Assembly: GCF_001941845.1 (NCBI RefSeq)
Contig: NZ_CP018870.1
Span: 1,054,001-1,118,000, forward strand
From: Streptomyces sp. TN58
Lineage (GTDB): Bacteria; Actinomycetota; Actinomycetes; Streptomycetales; Streptomycetaceae
Length of the DNA: 64,000 nucleotides
Direction of reading: 5' to 3'
Shown here: piece by piece, positions 9,173 through 17,907 of the stretch
Layout of the letters: each line of letters begins with the position of its first letter
Position numbering within the stretch: the stretch's first letter is position 1
Notes under the pieces: model-generated
What the model saw: the letters and a program-made list of their open reading frames with translations, nothing else
What the model was told of the DNA's origin: nothing
Databases searched by the model: none
Program-made: the position numbers and the translations under genes

Positions 9173-9880
9173 TCAACCCGTCGGCGGGACGGCGCGATCC
9201 GGCCGATTCCCGACGGTGGCGGGGCCGGCCGGCACGACGACCGCGGCCAGGAGCAGCTCGGGGGCGGCCGCCCAGCGTCCCTCGTAGACGAGGGGTGCGG
9301 GCGGCTCCTCCCCCGTCCCTTCCACGATCCGGGCGCGGAAGGTCCCGCCGACCGGATCGAACGTGACGGAGGCGTCCCGGAAGCCCAGCCGGCGCCGCAG
9401 CATGGGGAACCACGCCTTGTAGACGGCCTCCTTGGCGCAGAACAGCATGCGGTCCCAGTGCACGTGGGGGAAGTCCGCGGCAAGGGCGGCCAGCCGGTCC
9501 CGCTCCTCGGGGAGGGTGACGGCCCCGAGCGTCCGCCCGGGCAGCGGCGCGTGGGGTTCGGCGTCGATGCCGACGGCCCGCACACGGTCGCCTCGCGCGA
9601 CGGCCGCCGCCCGGTACCCGGCGCTGTGCGTCATGCTGCCGACCACTCCGTCCGGCCACACCGGCGCCCCGCGTTCGCCGGGCAGCACCGGGGCGGGCGG
9701 TACGCCGATGTCCGCGAGAGCCCGTCGGGCGCAGTGCCGGACGGTCGTGAACTCCCGGCGGCGCCCTGCGTGGCGCGCTGCCCCGAGTACTTCCAATTCC
9801 TCGGGGAAAAGCGTGGATTCCGGTACGTCGGCAAAGCTCTCGGCACATGCCACGGCGGCCGGAAGGATCAGTTCGAGCAC
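9173..9880 (-). CDS. 4'-phosphopantetheinyl transferase, Sfp/EntD type
   Basis: 235 residues with the two hallmark motifs: VGIDAEP (Mg-binding Asp) and FCAKEAVYKA (KEAxxK), plus VGSMTHSAGY upstream, the pattern of EntD-like enzymes in actinomycetes. It transfers phosphopantetheine from CoA to carrier-protein serines and so would activate the two carrier domains of the NRPS at 13-18 kb. GTG start. It is divergent from the P450 gene with a 131 bp shared promoter region. Confidence 0.93.
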   Translation of the reverse strand: MLELILPAAVACAESFADVPESTLFPEELEVLGAARHAGRRREFTTVRHCARRALADIGVPPAPVLPGERGAPVWPDGVVGSMTHSAGYRAAAVARGDRVRAVGIDAEPHAPLPGRTLGAVTLPEERDRLAALAADFPHVHWDRMLFCAKEAVYKAWFPMLRRRLGFRDASVTFDPVGGTFRARIVEGTGEEPPAPLVYEGRWAAAPELLLAAVVVPAGPATVGNRPDRAVPPTG

Positions 9881-9969
9881 TTCAGGACCCTAGCGACCGG
9901 AACCGTTCTTCCGCCATTTCTGCGGCCCTTCTCGGCTGCTAGCGTGAGTCGGGACCGGCAATTGCATGC

Positions 9970-9992
9970 GAACGAAACACACGAGTTCGTTC
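9970..9992. promoter_or_regulatory. Inverted repeat upstream of the P450 gene
   Basis: GAACGAA and TTCGTTC form a perfect 7+7 bp inverted repeat with a 9 bp spacer, ending 19 bp before the P450 start codon and just ahead of its ribosome binding site (GAGGGGG). It lies in the divergent promoter region shared with the phosphopantetheinyl transferase gene. It could be a repressor operator or an RNA hairpin in the leader. No regulator gene lies next to it. Confidence 0.5.
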
Positions 9993-10011
9993 TCCGAGGG
10001 GGATTTCCGCA

Positions 10012-11367
10012 ATGACCAGCGGTATAGACGATCTGCCGACCTCCTTATCGGCGCCCGCCACCGGCCGCGCGGTACGCCCGCCCGGTCTGCGGCTGCCCGC
10101 GGTGGTCCAGACCCTGCTGTTCGCCCAGTACCGGCACCGGCTGTTCCCCTTGCTGAAGCGGCGTCACGGGGACGTCTTCACGCTCCGGCTGACGACGCCG
10201 ACCCGCCATCTGGTGATCCTCACCAGGCAGGAGGACATCAAGACGGTGTTCGGCGGTCCGGTGGAGGTCCTGCACGCGGGCGAGGGCAACGCGATCATGG
10301 GGCCGGCCCTGGGAGAGCACTCCGTGCTCCTCACCGACGAGGCCGAACACCGCAGGGCCCGCCGGCTGCTGATGCCCGCCTTCACCGGCGCGGCGCTCGC
10401 CGGCTACCGGGAGATGGTCGGCGAGCTGACGCGGGCGGAGGTCGAGAGCTGGCCCGACGGGACGGTGTTCAGCGCCCACGAGCGGATGCAGGCCCTGACC
10501 CTGGAGGTGATCCTCCAGGTGGTGTTCGGCGTGACCGACCGTGGGCGGCTGGAGCGGATGCGCCCGCTCGTGCGGGGCATCGCGGACATCGGCCCGGTCA
10601 CCCTGCTCGGGCTGCCCTATCCGCTGCTGCAGCGCTTCGGGCCGTGGCGGCGCCACATCGGTCTCCAGCGGGGGCTGGACAAGCTGCTGTACGCGGAGAT
10701 CGCCGGCCGGCGCCGTGCGGCGGACCTGCACAGCCGGACCGACGTGCTGTCGCGCCTGCTGCAGGCCGCGGAGAACGAGGAGGGCGGCGGGTTCAGCGAC
10801 GCGGAACTGCGCGACCAGCTGATCACCCTCCTGCTCGCCGGGCACGAGACCACGGCCACGGGCCTGGCCTGGGCCCTGCACGAACTGGTCCGCCGGCCCG
10901 AGCAGCTGCGCAGGGCGCAGCAGGCCGCGGACGAGGGCGACGACGCGTACCTCACGGCCGTCGCCAAGGAGGCGCTGCGGCTCAAGCCGGTGGTGTACGA
11001 GGTGGCCCGGCAGCTCACGCAGCCGATGACGGTCGGCGGCTACCGGCTGCCCGCGGGCGCCACGGTGATGCCCGCCATCGGCATGGTGCAGTCGGACCCG
11101 GCCTACCACCACCAGCCCGACCAGTTCCGTCCGGAGCGCTTCCTCGACGGCCAGCCGCCGGCCAACACGTGGATCCCGTTCGGGGGCGGCGCCCGCCGCT
11201 GCATCGGCGCCGGCTTCGCGCTGCTGGAGGCGACCGTGGCGTTGCGGGAGGTGCTTCAGCGCTACGAGATCCGGCCGGACCGGCCCGAGCCGGAGCAGCA
11301 GAAGGCCCACCACGTGACGCTGATCCCGGCCCGGGGTGCGCGCCTCGTGGTGAGCCGGCGCCGCTGA
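10012..11367 (+). CDS. Cytochrome P450
   Basis: 451 residues with the full set of P450 signatures: I-helix oxygen-binding LAGHETTATG, ExxR as KEALRLK, and heme ligand Cys397 in FGGGARRCIGAG. Soluble, no membrane anchor. It lies opposite the FAAL/NRPS operon and next to the phosphopantetheinyl transferase gene, so it probably oxidises the NRPS product. My specific proposal is oxidation and decarboxylation at thiazoline C4 to give a 4-thiazolidinone, which is inference only. Codon 12 is TTA (10045-10047), very rare in Streptomyces, which points to bldA-dependent translation. Start ATG is preceded by GAGGGGGATTTCCGCA. Confidence 0.95.
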   Translation: MTSGIDDLPTSLSAPATGRAVRPPGLRLPAVVQTLLFAQYRHRLFPLLKRRHGDVFTLRLTTPTRHLVILTRQEDIKTVFGGPVEVLHAGEGNAIMGPALGEHSVLLTDEAEHRRARRLLMPAFTGAALAGYREMVGELTRAEVESWPDGTVFSAHERMQALTLEVILQVVFGVTDRGRLERMRPLVRGIADIGPVTLLGLPYPLLQRFGPWRRHIGLQRGLDKLLYAEIAGRRRAADLHSRTDVLSRLLQAAENEEGGGFSDAELRDQLITLLLAGHETTATGLAWALHELVRRPEQLRRAQQAADEGDDAYLTAVAKEALRLKPVVYEVARQLTQPMTVGGYRLPAGATVMPAIGMVQSDPAYHHQPDQFRPERFLDGQPPANTWIPFGGGARRCIGAGFALLEATVALREVLQRYEIRPDRPEPEQQKAHHVTLIPARGARLVVSRRR

Positions 11368-11407
11368 GCCGGCGCCGCCACAGGGCTGTCCGGTGACCCG
11401 CCGCCCC

Positions 11408-11440
11408 GCCGTGGCCGCCCCGCACCGGGGCGGCCACGGC
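11408..11440. terminator. Bidirectional terminator between P450 and FAAL genes
   Basis: A perfect 15-bp inverted repeat (GCCGTGGCCGCCCCG and its complement) with a 3-base loop sits between two converging genes, 40 bp after the P450 stop and 5 bp after the FAAL stop. Confidence 0.8.
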
Positions 11441-11445
11441 CGGTG

Positions 11446-13155
11446 TCAGCGCGCGACCTCCGCCAGGGCCGCCAGGCGGCCCGTCAGGTACCGCTCCCGG
11501 CACAGGCCGCGCTGGACCTTGCCGGAGGAGGTGCGCGGGATCGTGCCCTTGTCCAGGGCCACGACCTTGTCGGGGGCGTGGCCGAGATGTTCGCGCAGCC
11601 GCCGCATCACCTGGGCTGCCACCTCCTGGTGGTCCTCCACGCCCTTCGCGGACTCGAAGGCCACGATCATGCGCTCGGTGTCCGGCACGGCGAAGGCCGC
11701 GCACACGGGCCGTACCCCCTCCACCTTGGCGGTCACGTGCTCGTAGTCCTCGGGGTACAGGTTGCGGCCGGAGACGATGATCATGTCCTTGATCCGGCCG
11801 CAGACGACGACCCCGCCGTCCTCGGTGCGGTAGCCGAGGTCGCCGGTGTGCAGCCAGCCGTCGCGCAGGACGGCCGCGGTCGCCTCCGGGTCCTGCCAGT
11901 AGCCCTGCATCAGGGAGGGGCTGCTCACGCAGATCTCGCCGACCTGCCGCTCGCTCCGCGGCTTGCCGTCCTCGTCCCTGATCTCGACGCGGACACCGGG
12001 TACGGGCGGCCCGCAGACCGCCAGCGCGCGGGCGTCCGGGGCACCGGCCGGCACCGGGCGGGCGGTCCCGCCCGCCTGCAGGCCGTCACGGGAGACGTGG
12101 TCCCAGACCAGCGGCCGGGCCGCCTCCCCCATGGCGACGGCCAGGGTCGCCTCGGCCATTCCGTACATCGGGGTCATCGCCTGCGGCCTGAGCCCGTGCA
12201 CGGCGCCCGCCTCGACGAACTGCTCCAGCGTGCCGGCCCGGATCGGTTCGGCGCCGTCCCCGCACACCTCCAGCCGCGACAGGTCGAGTTCGCGCGGGCG
12301 CAGCCGCATGCCCTGGGCGGCGAGGCCGTAGGCGAAGTTCGGGGCGACCGTGCTGGTGGCCTTGAAGCGGGACAGTGCGTCCACCCAGGAGTCGGGGCGG
12401 GCCAGGAAGTCCTCCGGCGGCTGCAGGACGAGCTTGATCCGGTAGGCCATGCCGGCGAGCACCGAGATCAGGCCCATGTCGTGGTAGAGCGGCAGCCAGC
12501 TCACGTGCACGCTGCGGTCCCGCTCCAGCTCCAGCCGTTCGCAGCACACGGCCGCGTTGGTGAGCATCTGCCGGTGGGTGAGGGCGACCGCCCGGGGCAG
12601 TCCGGTGGTGCCCGAGGTGAACTGCAGGTACGCGAGGTCGTCGGGCCGGGTCTCGACCGGTCCGCTGATCTCCTCGCGCTCCCCGGCCAGGTCGCCGCAG
12701 GTCAGTACGGGACGCCCGCCCGTGATCCGGCCGGTCACGAAGTCGCCGAAGGCGTCGGCCACCACCACGCAGCGCGCGTCCACGTGGTCGAGGCGGCGGT
12801 TGACCTCGGTGACGAAGTCCGGCAGGTCCGACAGCCGGTGCGGCAGGGGCAGGATGACGGGTACGGCGCCCGCCCGCCAGGCGCCGAACAGGCTGAGAAG
12901 GAAGCCGGGCGAGGTGGAGGAGACGATGGCGACCCGGTCGCCCCTGTGCACGCCCGCCCTCGCCAGCCCGCCGGCCACCCGGCGGGCTCCGGCGGCGAGC
13001 AGCGCGTAGGGCAGCGGGGTCTGGTCGAGGTGCCGGTTGACGACGGTGATGCCGCGCGGGGTGGCGGCGGCGAGCTCCAGCACCTCGGGCACGGTCACCG
13101 CGCCGAACATGTCCTCGGGACGCGGGTGGTCCATGGTCGTGCTCTCCCCGTTCAT
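11446..13155 (-). CDS. Fatty-acyl-AMP ligase (FAAL), loads the NRPS starter
   Basis: A 569-residue adenylate-forming enzyme. Core motifs: FTSGTTGLPRAVALTH (ATP loop), WLPLYHDMGLI (typical of FAALs), YGMAEATLAV, LHTGDLGYR, GRIKDMIIVSGRNLYPED, and the C-terminal lysine region RTSSGKVQRG. FAALs make acyl-AMP and pass the acyl group straight to an acyl carrier domain. The NRPS encoded just upstream begins with a free-standing-type carrier domain, the obvious acceptor. The ATG overlaps the NRPS stop (ATGA); an alternative ATG at 13134 has the better ribosome binding site (GGGGAG, 9-base spacer). A carboxylic acid such as pimelate is a candidate substrate from context, but sequence alone does not fix chain length. 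Confidence 0.9.
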   Translation of the reverse strand: MNGESTTMDHPRPEDMFGAVTVPEVLELAAATPRGITVVNRHLDQTPLPYALLAAGARRVAGGLARAGVHRGDRVAIVSSTSPGFLLSLFGAWRAGAVPVILPLPHRLSDLPDFVTEVNRRLDHVDARCVVVADAFGDFVTGRITGGRPVLTCGDLAGEREEISGPVETRPDDLAYLQFTSGTTGLPRAVALTHRQMLTNAAVCCERLELERDRSVHVSWLPLYHDMGLISVLAGMAYRIKLVLQPPEDFLARPDSWVDALSRFKATSTVAPNFAYGLAAQGMRLRPRELDLSRLEVCGDGAEPIRAGTLEQFVEAGAVHGLRPQAMTPMYGMAEATLAVAMGEAARPLVWDHVSRDGLQAGGTARPVPAGAPDARALAVCGPPVPGVRVEIRDEDGKPRSERQVGEICVSSPSLMQGYWQDPEATAAVLRDGWLHTGDLGYRTEDGGVVVCGRIKDMIIVSGRNLYPEDYEHVTAKVEGVRPVCAAFAVPDTERMIVAFESAKGVEDHQEVAAQVMRRLREHLGHAPDKVVALDKGTIPRTSSGKVQRGLCRERYLTGRLAALAEVAR

Positions 13156-16100
13156 CCGGCGCTCCGCGCCAGCGTGTGCAGTTCGTCGGTGAAGCGGTCG
13201 GCCAGGGCCCGGACGGTCGCCTCCGTGTGCAGGTCGGTGCTGTAGGTCCACACCAGGCGCAGGGTGCCGTCCGAGGTCATGGCCATCAGGTCGAGGGTCC
13301 GGGTGCGGTGCCCGAGGCCGCTGCGGTGGTGGCCGAAGGAGTCGACGACGGGCCGGGCGTCACCGGTGAAGTACTCGCTGACGTCGCCCCAGTAGTTGAA
13401 GCCGATCTCCGGGGCGGGGACCCGGGCCATCCGGGCCCGCACGGCGGGGTCCGGGTGCAGATGGCGCAGGAGGCCGTAGCCGACGCCGTGGTGGGGCATC
13501 TCCCGGATCTGGTCGCGCACGTCCGTGAGCTCGCCGGGGCGCAGGACCAGCGGGGCGAGCGTCGAGAAGCGGCCGACGGTGCGGGAGATGTCCAGCGGGC
13601 CGAAGGCTGACTGTCGGCCGTGCCCCTCGATCTCGACGAGCAGTTCGGAATGCCCGGTCCACGCGGTGACGGCTCGGGCCAGTGCGGTGAGCAGCACCTC
13701 GCGGATCTCGACCCCGAGCCGCCGCGGCAGCCCGCTCACGACGGCGGCGGCGGTCTCGCCGGTCACCTCGTCGAAGTGGCGGACGGCGGAGGCCTGCGTG
13801 TTGGGGCCGCGGCGGTGGTCGACGGGCAGCGGCGGCGGCGAGAGGTCGGCGAGCCGGGTCCAATAGGGCAGTTCCGCCTCGACCTGCTCGCTCGCGGCGT
13901 GTGCCCGCAACTGCTCGGCGGCCTGCGGCAGCGGGGCCGTCTTGGGCGGCAGGTGCGGTTCGTCGTCCCGCTCGACGGCGAAGTAGGCCGTGCGCAGGTC
14001 CTCGTAGAACACGCGGGAGGAGTAGTAGTCCATGACCAGCCAGTGGGCGCTGACCAGCAGCCTGGGCCTGCGCCGGGGGCCCAGGTCGAACTGGGTGAGC
14101 AGGACGGTCGTGCCGTCGGCCAGGTCGAGGGAGCTGTTGCGGAGCGCGACGTGGCGGGCGATCTCCGCCTCCACGTCGGCGTCGGCGATGTCACCGAGGT
14201 CGACCTCGGTGACGCGGGAGGCGTCCGGCGGGCGTACGCCGGGCAGTTCGGCGTACGGACCGTCGGCGTCGGTGCCGAAGCGGGCGCGCAGTCCGTCGTG
14301 GTGGGCGAGCACGGTGGCCAGTGCCCGGTGCAGTGCGCCGGGCTCCAGCCGCCGGTCGAGTTCGAAGACGGGCCACATGCCGTTCCAGTGGTCGGCGGCG
14401 GTGAAGTCCTGCTCGAAGAACCAGAGCTGGCTGGGCGACAGGCCGGCACGGCCGGTGATCTCCGTCTGGTCGGCCGCGGCCGGGAGGCGGTCGGTGGCGC
14501 AGCCGGCCTGTTCGGCGATGGTGGGGCGGGCGAAGAAGTCGGCGAGCGTGAGGTGGAGTCCCTCTTCGGCGGCCCTGGCGACGGCTCGTACGCCGAGGAG
14601 GGAGTCTCCGCCGAGCGCGTAGAAGTTGTCGTGTCGGCCGATCCGTTCGACGGGGAGTACCGAGGCCCAGGCGCGGGCCAGCGCCTCCTCGGTGGTGTTC
14701 GCGGGTGGCTCGTCGCCCGGTGCGGCCGCCTGCGGCACCGGCAGGGCCCGCCGGTCGAGCTTGCCGTTGGCGCCCGTCGGCAGCCGGTCCAGGGTCATGA
14801 CGACGGCGGGGACCATGTAGGAGGGCAGTTTGGCGGCGAGGTGGTCGCGCAGCTCGCCCTCGGCGAACTCGGCCCCGGTCTCGGGCACGGCGTAGGCGAT
14901 CAGCCGCCTGCCGTCCTGGGCGGTGACGACCGCGGTGCGGACGCCGGGGTGTCCGCCGAGCACGGCCTCGATCTCGCCGAGCTCGATGCGGTGGCCGCCG
15001 ATCTTGACCTGGAAGTCGTCCCGGCCGAGGAGTTCCAGGGTGCCGTCGGGCAGGTAGCGGCCGAGGTCGCCGGTCCGGTAGAGCCGTTCGCCGGTGGCGG
15101 GGTGGACGGTGAACTGCGCGGCGGTGCGCTCGGGGTCGCGCCAGTATCCGCGGGCCACGCCGACGCCGCCGATGTGGAGTTCGCCGGTGACGTGGTCCGG
15201 CTTGTCGGTGAGGTCGGCGTCGAGGACGTGGAAGGTCTGGTTGCGCAGCGGGGTGCCGTACGGGATGCTGCGCCACTCGGGGTCGATGTCCCCGACGGGG
15301 TGCCAGATCGACCAGATCGCGGCCTCGGTGGCGCCGCCCAGGCTGATCAGTTCGGGGCCCCCCAAGGAGACGGCCCGGACCCGCCCGGGCAGGCTCAGCG
15401 GGATCCAGTCGCCGCTGAGCAGCGCCGTCCGCACCGATCGCGGGAAGCCCGTGCCCTGCTGCTCGCAGTGTTCCACCAGCAGTTCGAGCAGCGGCGGGAC
15501 GCTGTTCCACAGCGTCACCCGGTGTTCGTCGGCGAGGGCAGCCCAGCGGCCGGGGTCGCGGGACTCGCCGGGCGCGGGCAGGACCAGTGCCCCGCCCGCT
15601 CCCAGCACGCCGAAGACGTCGTACACGGACAGGTCGAAGCTGAGCGACGAGAGTCCGAGCACGCGGTCCTCGCGGCCCACGGTGAATCGGGTGTTGATGT
15701 CGTCGACGGTGTTGACCGCGGCGCGGTGGCTGATCATCACGCCCTTGGGGAGGCCGGTCGAGCCCGAGGTGAAGATGACGTAGGCGAGGTCGTCGGGGCC
15801 GGTGGCGGGCGCCGGTACCGGCCCGTCGGGCACGTCCCGCTCCCCGGCGCCTTCCGGCTCGGGACCCCGCTCGACGGTCAGGGCGGTGATGCCGGCCGGG
15901 ACGCGGGTGCCGGGCTGGGTCAGCGCCACGCTCACGCCGCCCGCCTTCAGCAGCTGTCCGACCCGCTCGGGCGGCAGGCCCGCGTCCACGGGCAGATAGG
16001 CCGCGCCGGCCCGGAGCACGCCCAGGACGGCGGGGACCTGCTCCCACCCCTTGTGCATCAGGACGGCGACCAGGGTGTTCGGCTCCGCGCCCAGCTCGCG

Positions 16101-17882
16101 CAGCCGGTGGGCGATCTTGTCGGCGCGGCGGTCGAGTTCGCCGTAGGTGAGGGTGGCCTCGGCGCTGATCACGGCGGGAGCCCCGGGGTGTGCGGCCGCC
16201 TGTCGGCCGATGGCGGCGTGCAGGAGCTCGCCGGGCTGCGGGCCGGCGGTGTCGTTGACGGACCTGCGGACGGCGAGCTGCCGTACCGGCAGGCCGGGCG
16301 GTGCGGGCTCCTCCTGCTCGGCGATGCGCCCGACCAGGTCGGTGTAGGCGGTGAACATGTCGTCCAGCACGCCCTCGGGGAAGACCTCCTCGACGGCGTC
16401 CCAGCTGATCAGCAGGTCGGTGCCGCGGGCCACGACCTGGTTGTCCAGGTACACCTGCGGGGTCTGGGAGACGGCGTACCCGGTCTCGAAGACCAGGCCT
16501 TCGAGGGAGCCGAGGCTGTCCTGTTCGCGCAGCAGGCTGGTGAAGACGACGGGCATCCGTGCCTGGGTGCCGTCGCCGCGGCGGGCCAGCTCGCGCTGCA
16601 CCTCCACCCCGCTGAAGCGCGCGTGGGCGAGGTCGCGGCGCAGCTGCCCCTGGATCCGGGTCGCGGCCGTGGCCAGGTCCGGTGCGCCGCCGAGGTCGCA
16701 CTCCAACAGGACGGTGCTGGTGAAGTCGCCGATCAGCCGGTCGATGTCGGCGTGCCAGCGGGGCCGGTCGGCGAGGGTCAGGTTGAGGGTGAAGCGGGAC
16801 GAGCGGCTCCAGGTGCGCAGCACCTGTGCGTACGCGGCGCACAGCAGCACGGAGGGCGTGACGCCCAGGGCGTTCGCGCGGTCCCGGATCTGCCGCCACA
16901 CCCGGCCGGGCAGCCGGCGCTCGCGGCGTACGAAGGCGGGGGCCTGGGCGTGGGCGACGGCCCGGACGGGCAGTTCGGGAGCGGGCGGCAGCGTGTCGAG
17001 GCGGTCCAGCCAGTACGCGCGGGCCCGCTCGTGGCCGGGCTGGGTGCGGTAGGCGGCGACGCCGTCGAGGTAGTCGCGGAAGGTGGCCGCCGGGGCCGGG
17101 CCGAGTGAGTCGGCGTCGAGCATCAGGTGGATCCACTCGGCCAGCAGGACCTGGATGCTGCCCGCGTCGGCGAAGAGGAGGTCGACGCTGAGGTGGAGGC
17201 GGAGCCGGCCGGCGTCCAGCTGGTGGGTGCGTATGTCGTACAGCGGCCAGGTGTGCGGGTCGAAGACCTGGGCGGCCATCTCCTCGCGGGTCTCCTCAAG
17301 GCGACATCGTCCGTCCGCCTCGGGGAGCCCGGTCAGGTCCGCGTGGCGGATGCGGTAGTAGGGGACCTCCCGCGCCACCTGCTGGCGGCCGTCGGGCAGC
17401 AGCGTCGCGCGCAGCATGCCGTGGCGGCCGACCAGGGTGTTGAAGGCCTCCTCGACGCGTGCCCGGTCGGCGGCGAACAGGTCCACTTCGACGTAGAAGT
17501 GGGCGGAGCGTCCGCCGAGGTCGAATCCCCGGCTGCCCAGCCAGTACGCCTGCTGGACGTCGGTGAGTTCGAAGGGCTCGTGGTCGCGGCCGGGTGCCGG
17601 GACCAGCTGCGGGACGGCCGCGCCGTCCGTGCCGTGGTTGAGCAGCGCCGAGGCGATCGTCTCCAGGGTGCAGTGACCGAAGAAGATCTCCAGCGGGAGG
17701 TCGGTCGTACAGGCGGTGTCGATCGCGGACTTGAACCGTACGGCGTCCAGCGAGTCGAGGATCAAGGGCTCCTGCGGACGGACCTGGCGGTCGTAGTCGG
17801 TGTTGATCCCGGCCAGCAGGTCGCGGAGCCGGGTCAGGCCCTCGTCCTGGTCGGGAGCGGGCACAGCGGAGAGTTCGGACAT
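13152..17882 (-). CDS. Single-module NRPS: ACP-Cy-A(Cys)-PCP-epimerase-like
   Basis: 1576 residues. Order: acyl carrier domain (15-85, Ser44 in LILDSLD); heterocyclisation domain (about 100-540) with the DxxxxD signature as DLLFAD in place of HHxxxDG; adenylation domain (about 590-1070) with FTSGSTGLPKG, YRTGDLGRYL and NGKLDRR; peptidyl carrier domain with LGGDSLLGV; and a C-terminal domain (about 1180-1570) with epimerisation-type motifs EGHGRQ, DISRTVGRFS, GVGYG and FNYWG. Reading the ten specificity positions by alignment to GrsA gives D-L-Y-N-L-S-L-I-W-K, the cysteine code. So an acyl group on the ACP should be joined to Cys and cyclised to a 2-substituted thiazoline-4-carboxyl thioester. 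In the last domain the HHxxxD motif reads HWLVMD, so the catalytic second His is Trp. No thioesterase. The ATG at 17882 follows ACGGGGGAA; it starts 25 bp after the SDR stop. Confidence 0.93.
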   Translation of the reverse strand: MSELSAVPAPDQDEGLTRLRDLLAGINTDYDRQVRPQEPLILDSLDAVRFKSAIDTACTTDLPLEIFFGHCTLETIASALLNHGTDGAAVPQLVPAPGRDHEPFELTDVQQAYWLGSRGFDLGGRSAHFYVEVDLFAADRARVEEAFNTLVGRHGMLRATLLPDGRQQVAREVPYYRIRHADLTGLPEADGRCRLEETREEMAAQVFDPHTWPLYDIRTHQLDAGRLRLHLSVDLLFADAGSIQVLLAEWIHLMLDADSLGPAPAATFRDYLDGVAAYRTQPGHERARAYWLDRLDTLPPAPELPVRAVAHAQAPAFVRRERRLPGRVWRQIRDRANALGVTPSVLLCAAYAQVLRTWSRSSRFTLNLTLADRPRWHADIDRLIGDFTSTVLLECDLGGAPDLATAATRIQGQLRRDLAHARFSGVEVQRELARRGDGTQARMPVVFTSLLREQDSLGSLEGLVFETGYAVSQTPQVYLDNQVVARGTDLLISWDAVEEVFPEGVLDDMFTAYTDLVGRIAEQEEPAPPGLPVRQLAVRRSVNDTAGPQPGELLHAAIGRQAAAHPGAPAVISAEATLTYGELDRRADKIAHRLRELGAEPNTLVAVLMHKGWEQVPAVLGVLRAGAAYLPVDAGLPPERVGQLLKAGGVSVALTQPGTRVPAGITALTVERGPEPEGAGERDVPDGPVPAPATGPDDLAYVIFTSGSTGLPKGVMISHRAAVNTVDDINTRFTVGREDRVLGLSSLSFDLSVYDVFGVLGAGGALVLPAPGESRDPGRWAALADEHRVTLWNSVPPLLELLVEHCEQQGTGFPRSVRTALLSGDWIPLSLPGRVRAVSLGGPELISLGGATEAAIWSIWHPVGDIDPEWRSIPYGTPLRNQTFHVLDADLTDKPDHVTGELHIGGVGVARGYWRDPERTAAQFTVHPATGERLYRTGDLGRYLPDGTLELLGRDDFQVKIGGHRIELGEIEAVLGGHPGVRTAVVTAQDGRRLIAYAVPETGAEFAEGELRDHLAAKLPSYMVPAVVMTLDRLPTGANGKLDRRALPVPQAAAPGDEPPANTTEEALARAWASVLPVERIGRHDNFYALGGDSLLGVRAVARAAEEGLHLTLADFFARPTIAEQAGCATDRLPAAADQTEITGRAGLSPSQLWFFEQDFTAADHWNGMWPVFELDRRLEPGALHRALATVLAHHDGLRARFGTDADGPYAELPGVRPPDASRVTEVDLGDIADADVEAEIARHVALRNSSLDLADGTTVLLTQFDLGPRRRPRLLVSAHWLVMDYYSSRVFYEDLRTAYFAVERDDEPHLPPKTAPLPQAAEQLRAHAASEQVEAELPYWTRLADLSPPPLPVDHRRGPNTQASAVRHFDEVTGETAAAVVSGLPRRLGVEIREVLLTALARAVTAWTGHSELLVEIEGHGRQSAFGPLDISRTVGRFSTLAPLVLRPGELTDVRDQIREMPHHGVGYGLLRHLHPDPAVRARMARVPAPEIGFNYWGDVSEYFTGDARPVVDSFGHHRSGLGHRTRTLDLMAMTSDGTLRLVWTYSTDLHTEATVRALADRFTDELHTLARSAG

Positions 17883-17907
17883 CGGTTCCCCCGTATGGGC
17901 CGGCGGG

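Noticed and set aside
13152..14400. C-terminal NRPS domain as an ordinary condensation domain
   Set aside because: EGHGR, DxSRTVG, GxGYG and FNYxG motifs are those of epimerisation domains.
13620..17108. Long open frame on the plus strand opposite the NRPS (about 1160 codons), and similar long antisense frames opposite bioF, ureC and the LeuCD fusion
   Set aside because: Low-complexity Gly/Val/Asp/Gln-rich products without domains, and codon bias wrong for coding; normal for GC-rich genomes opposite a real gene.
13152..17882. Siderophore NRPS (pyochelin or coelibactin type)
   Set aside because: No salicylate synthase, no second Cys module, no reductase and no iron uptake genes nearby; the starter is supplied by a FAAL and the neighbours point to biotin.
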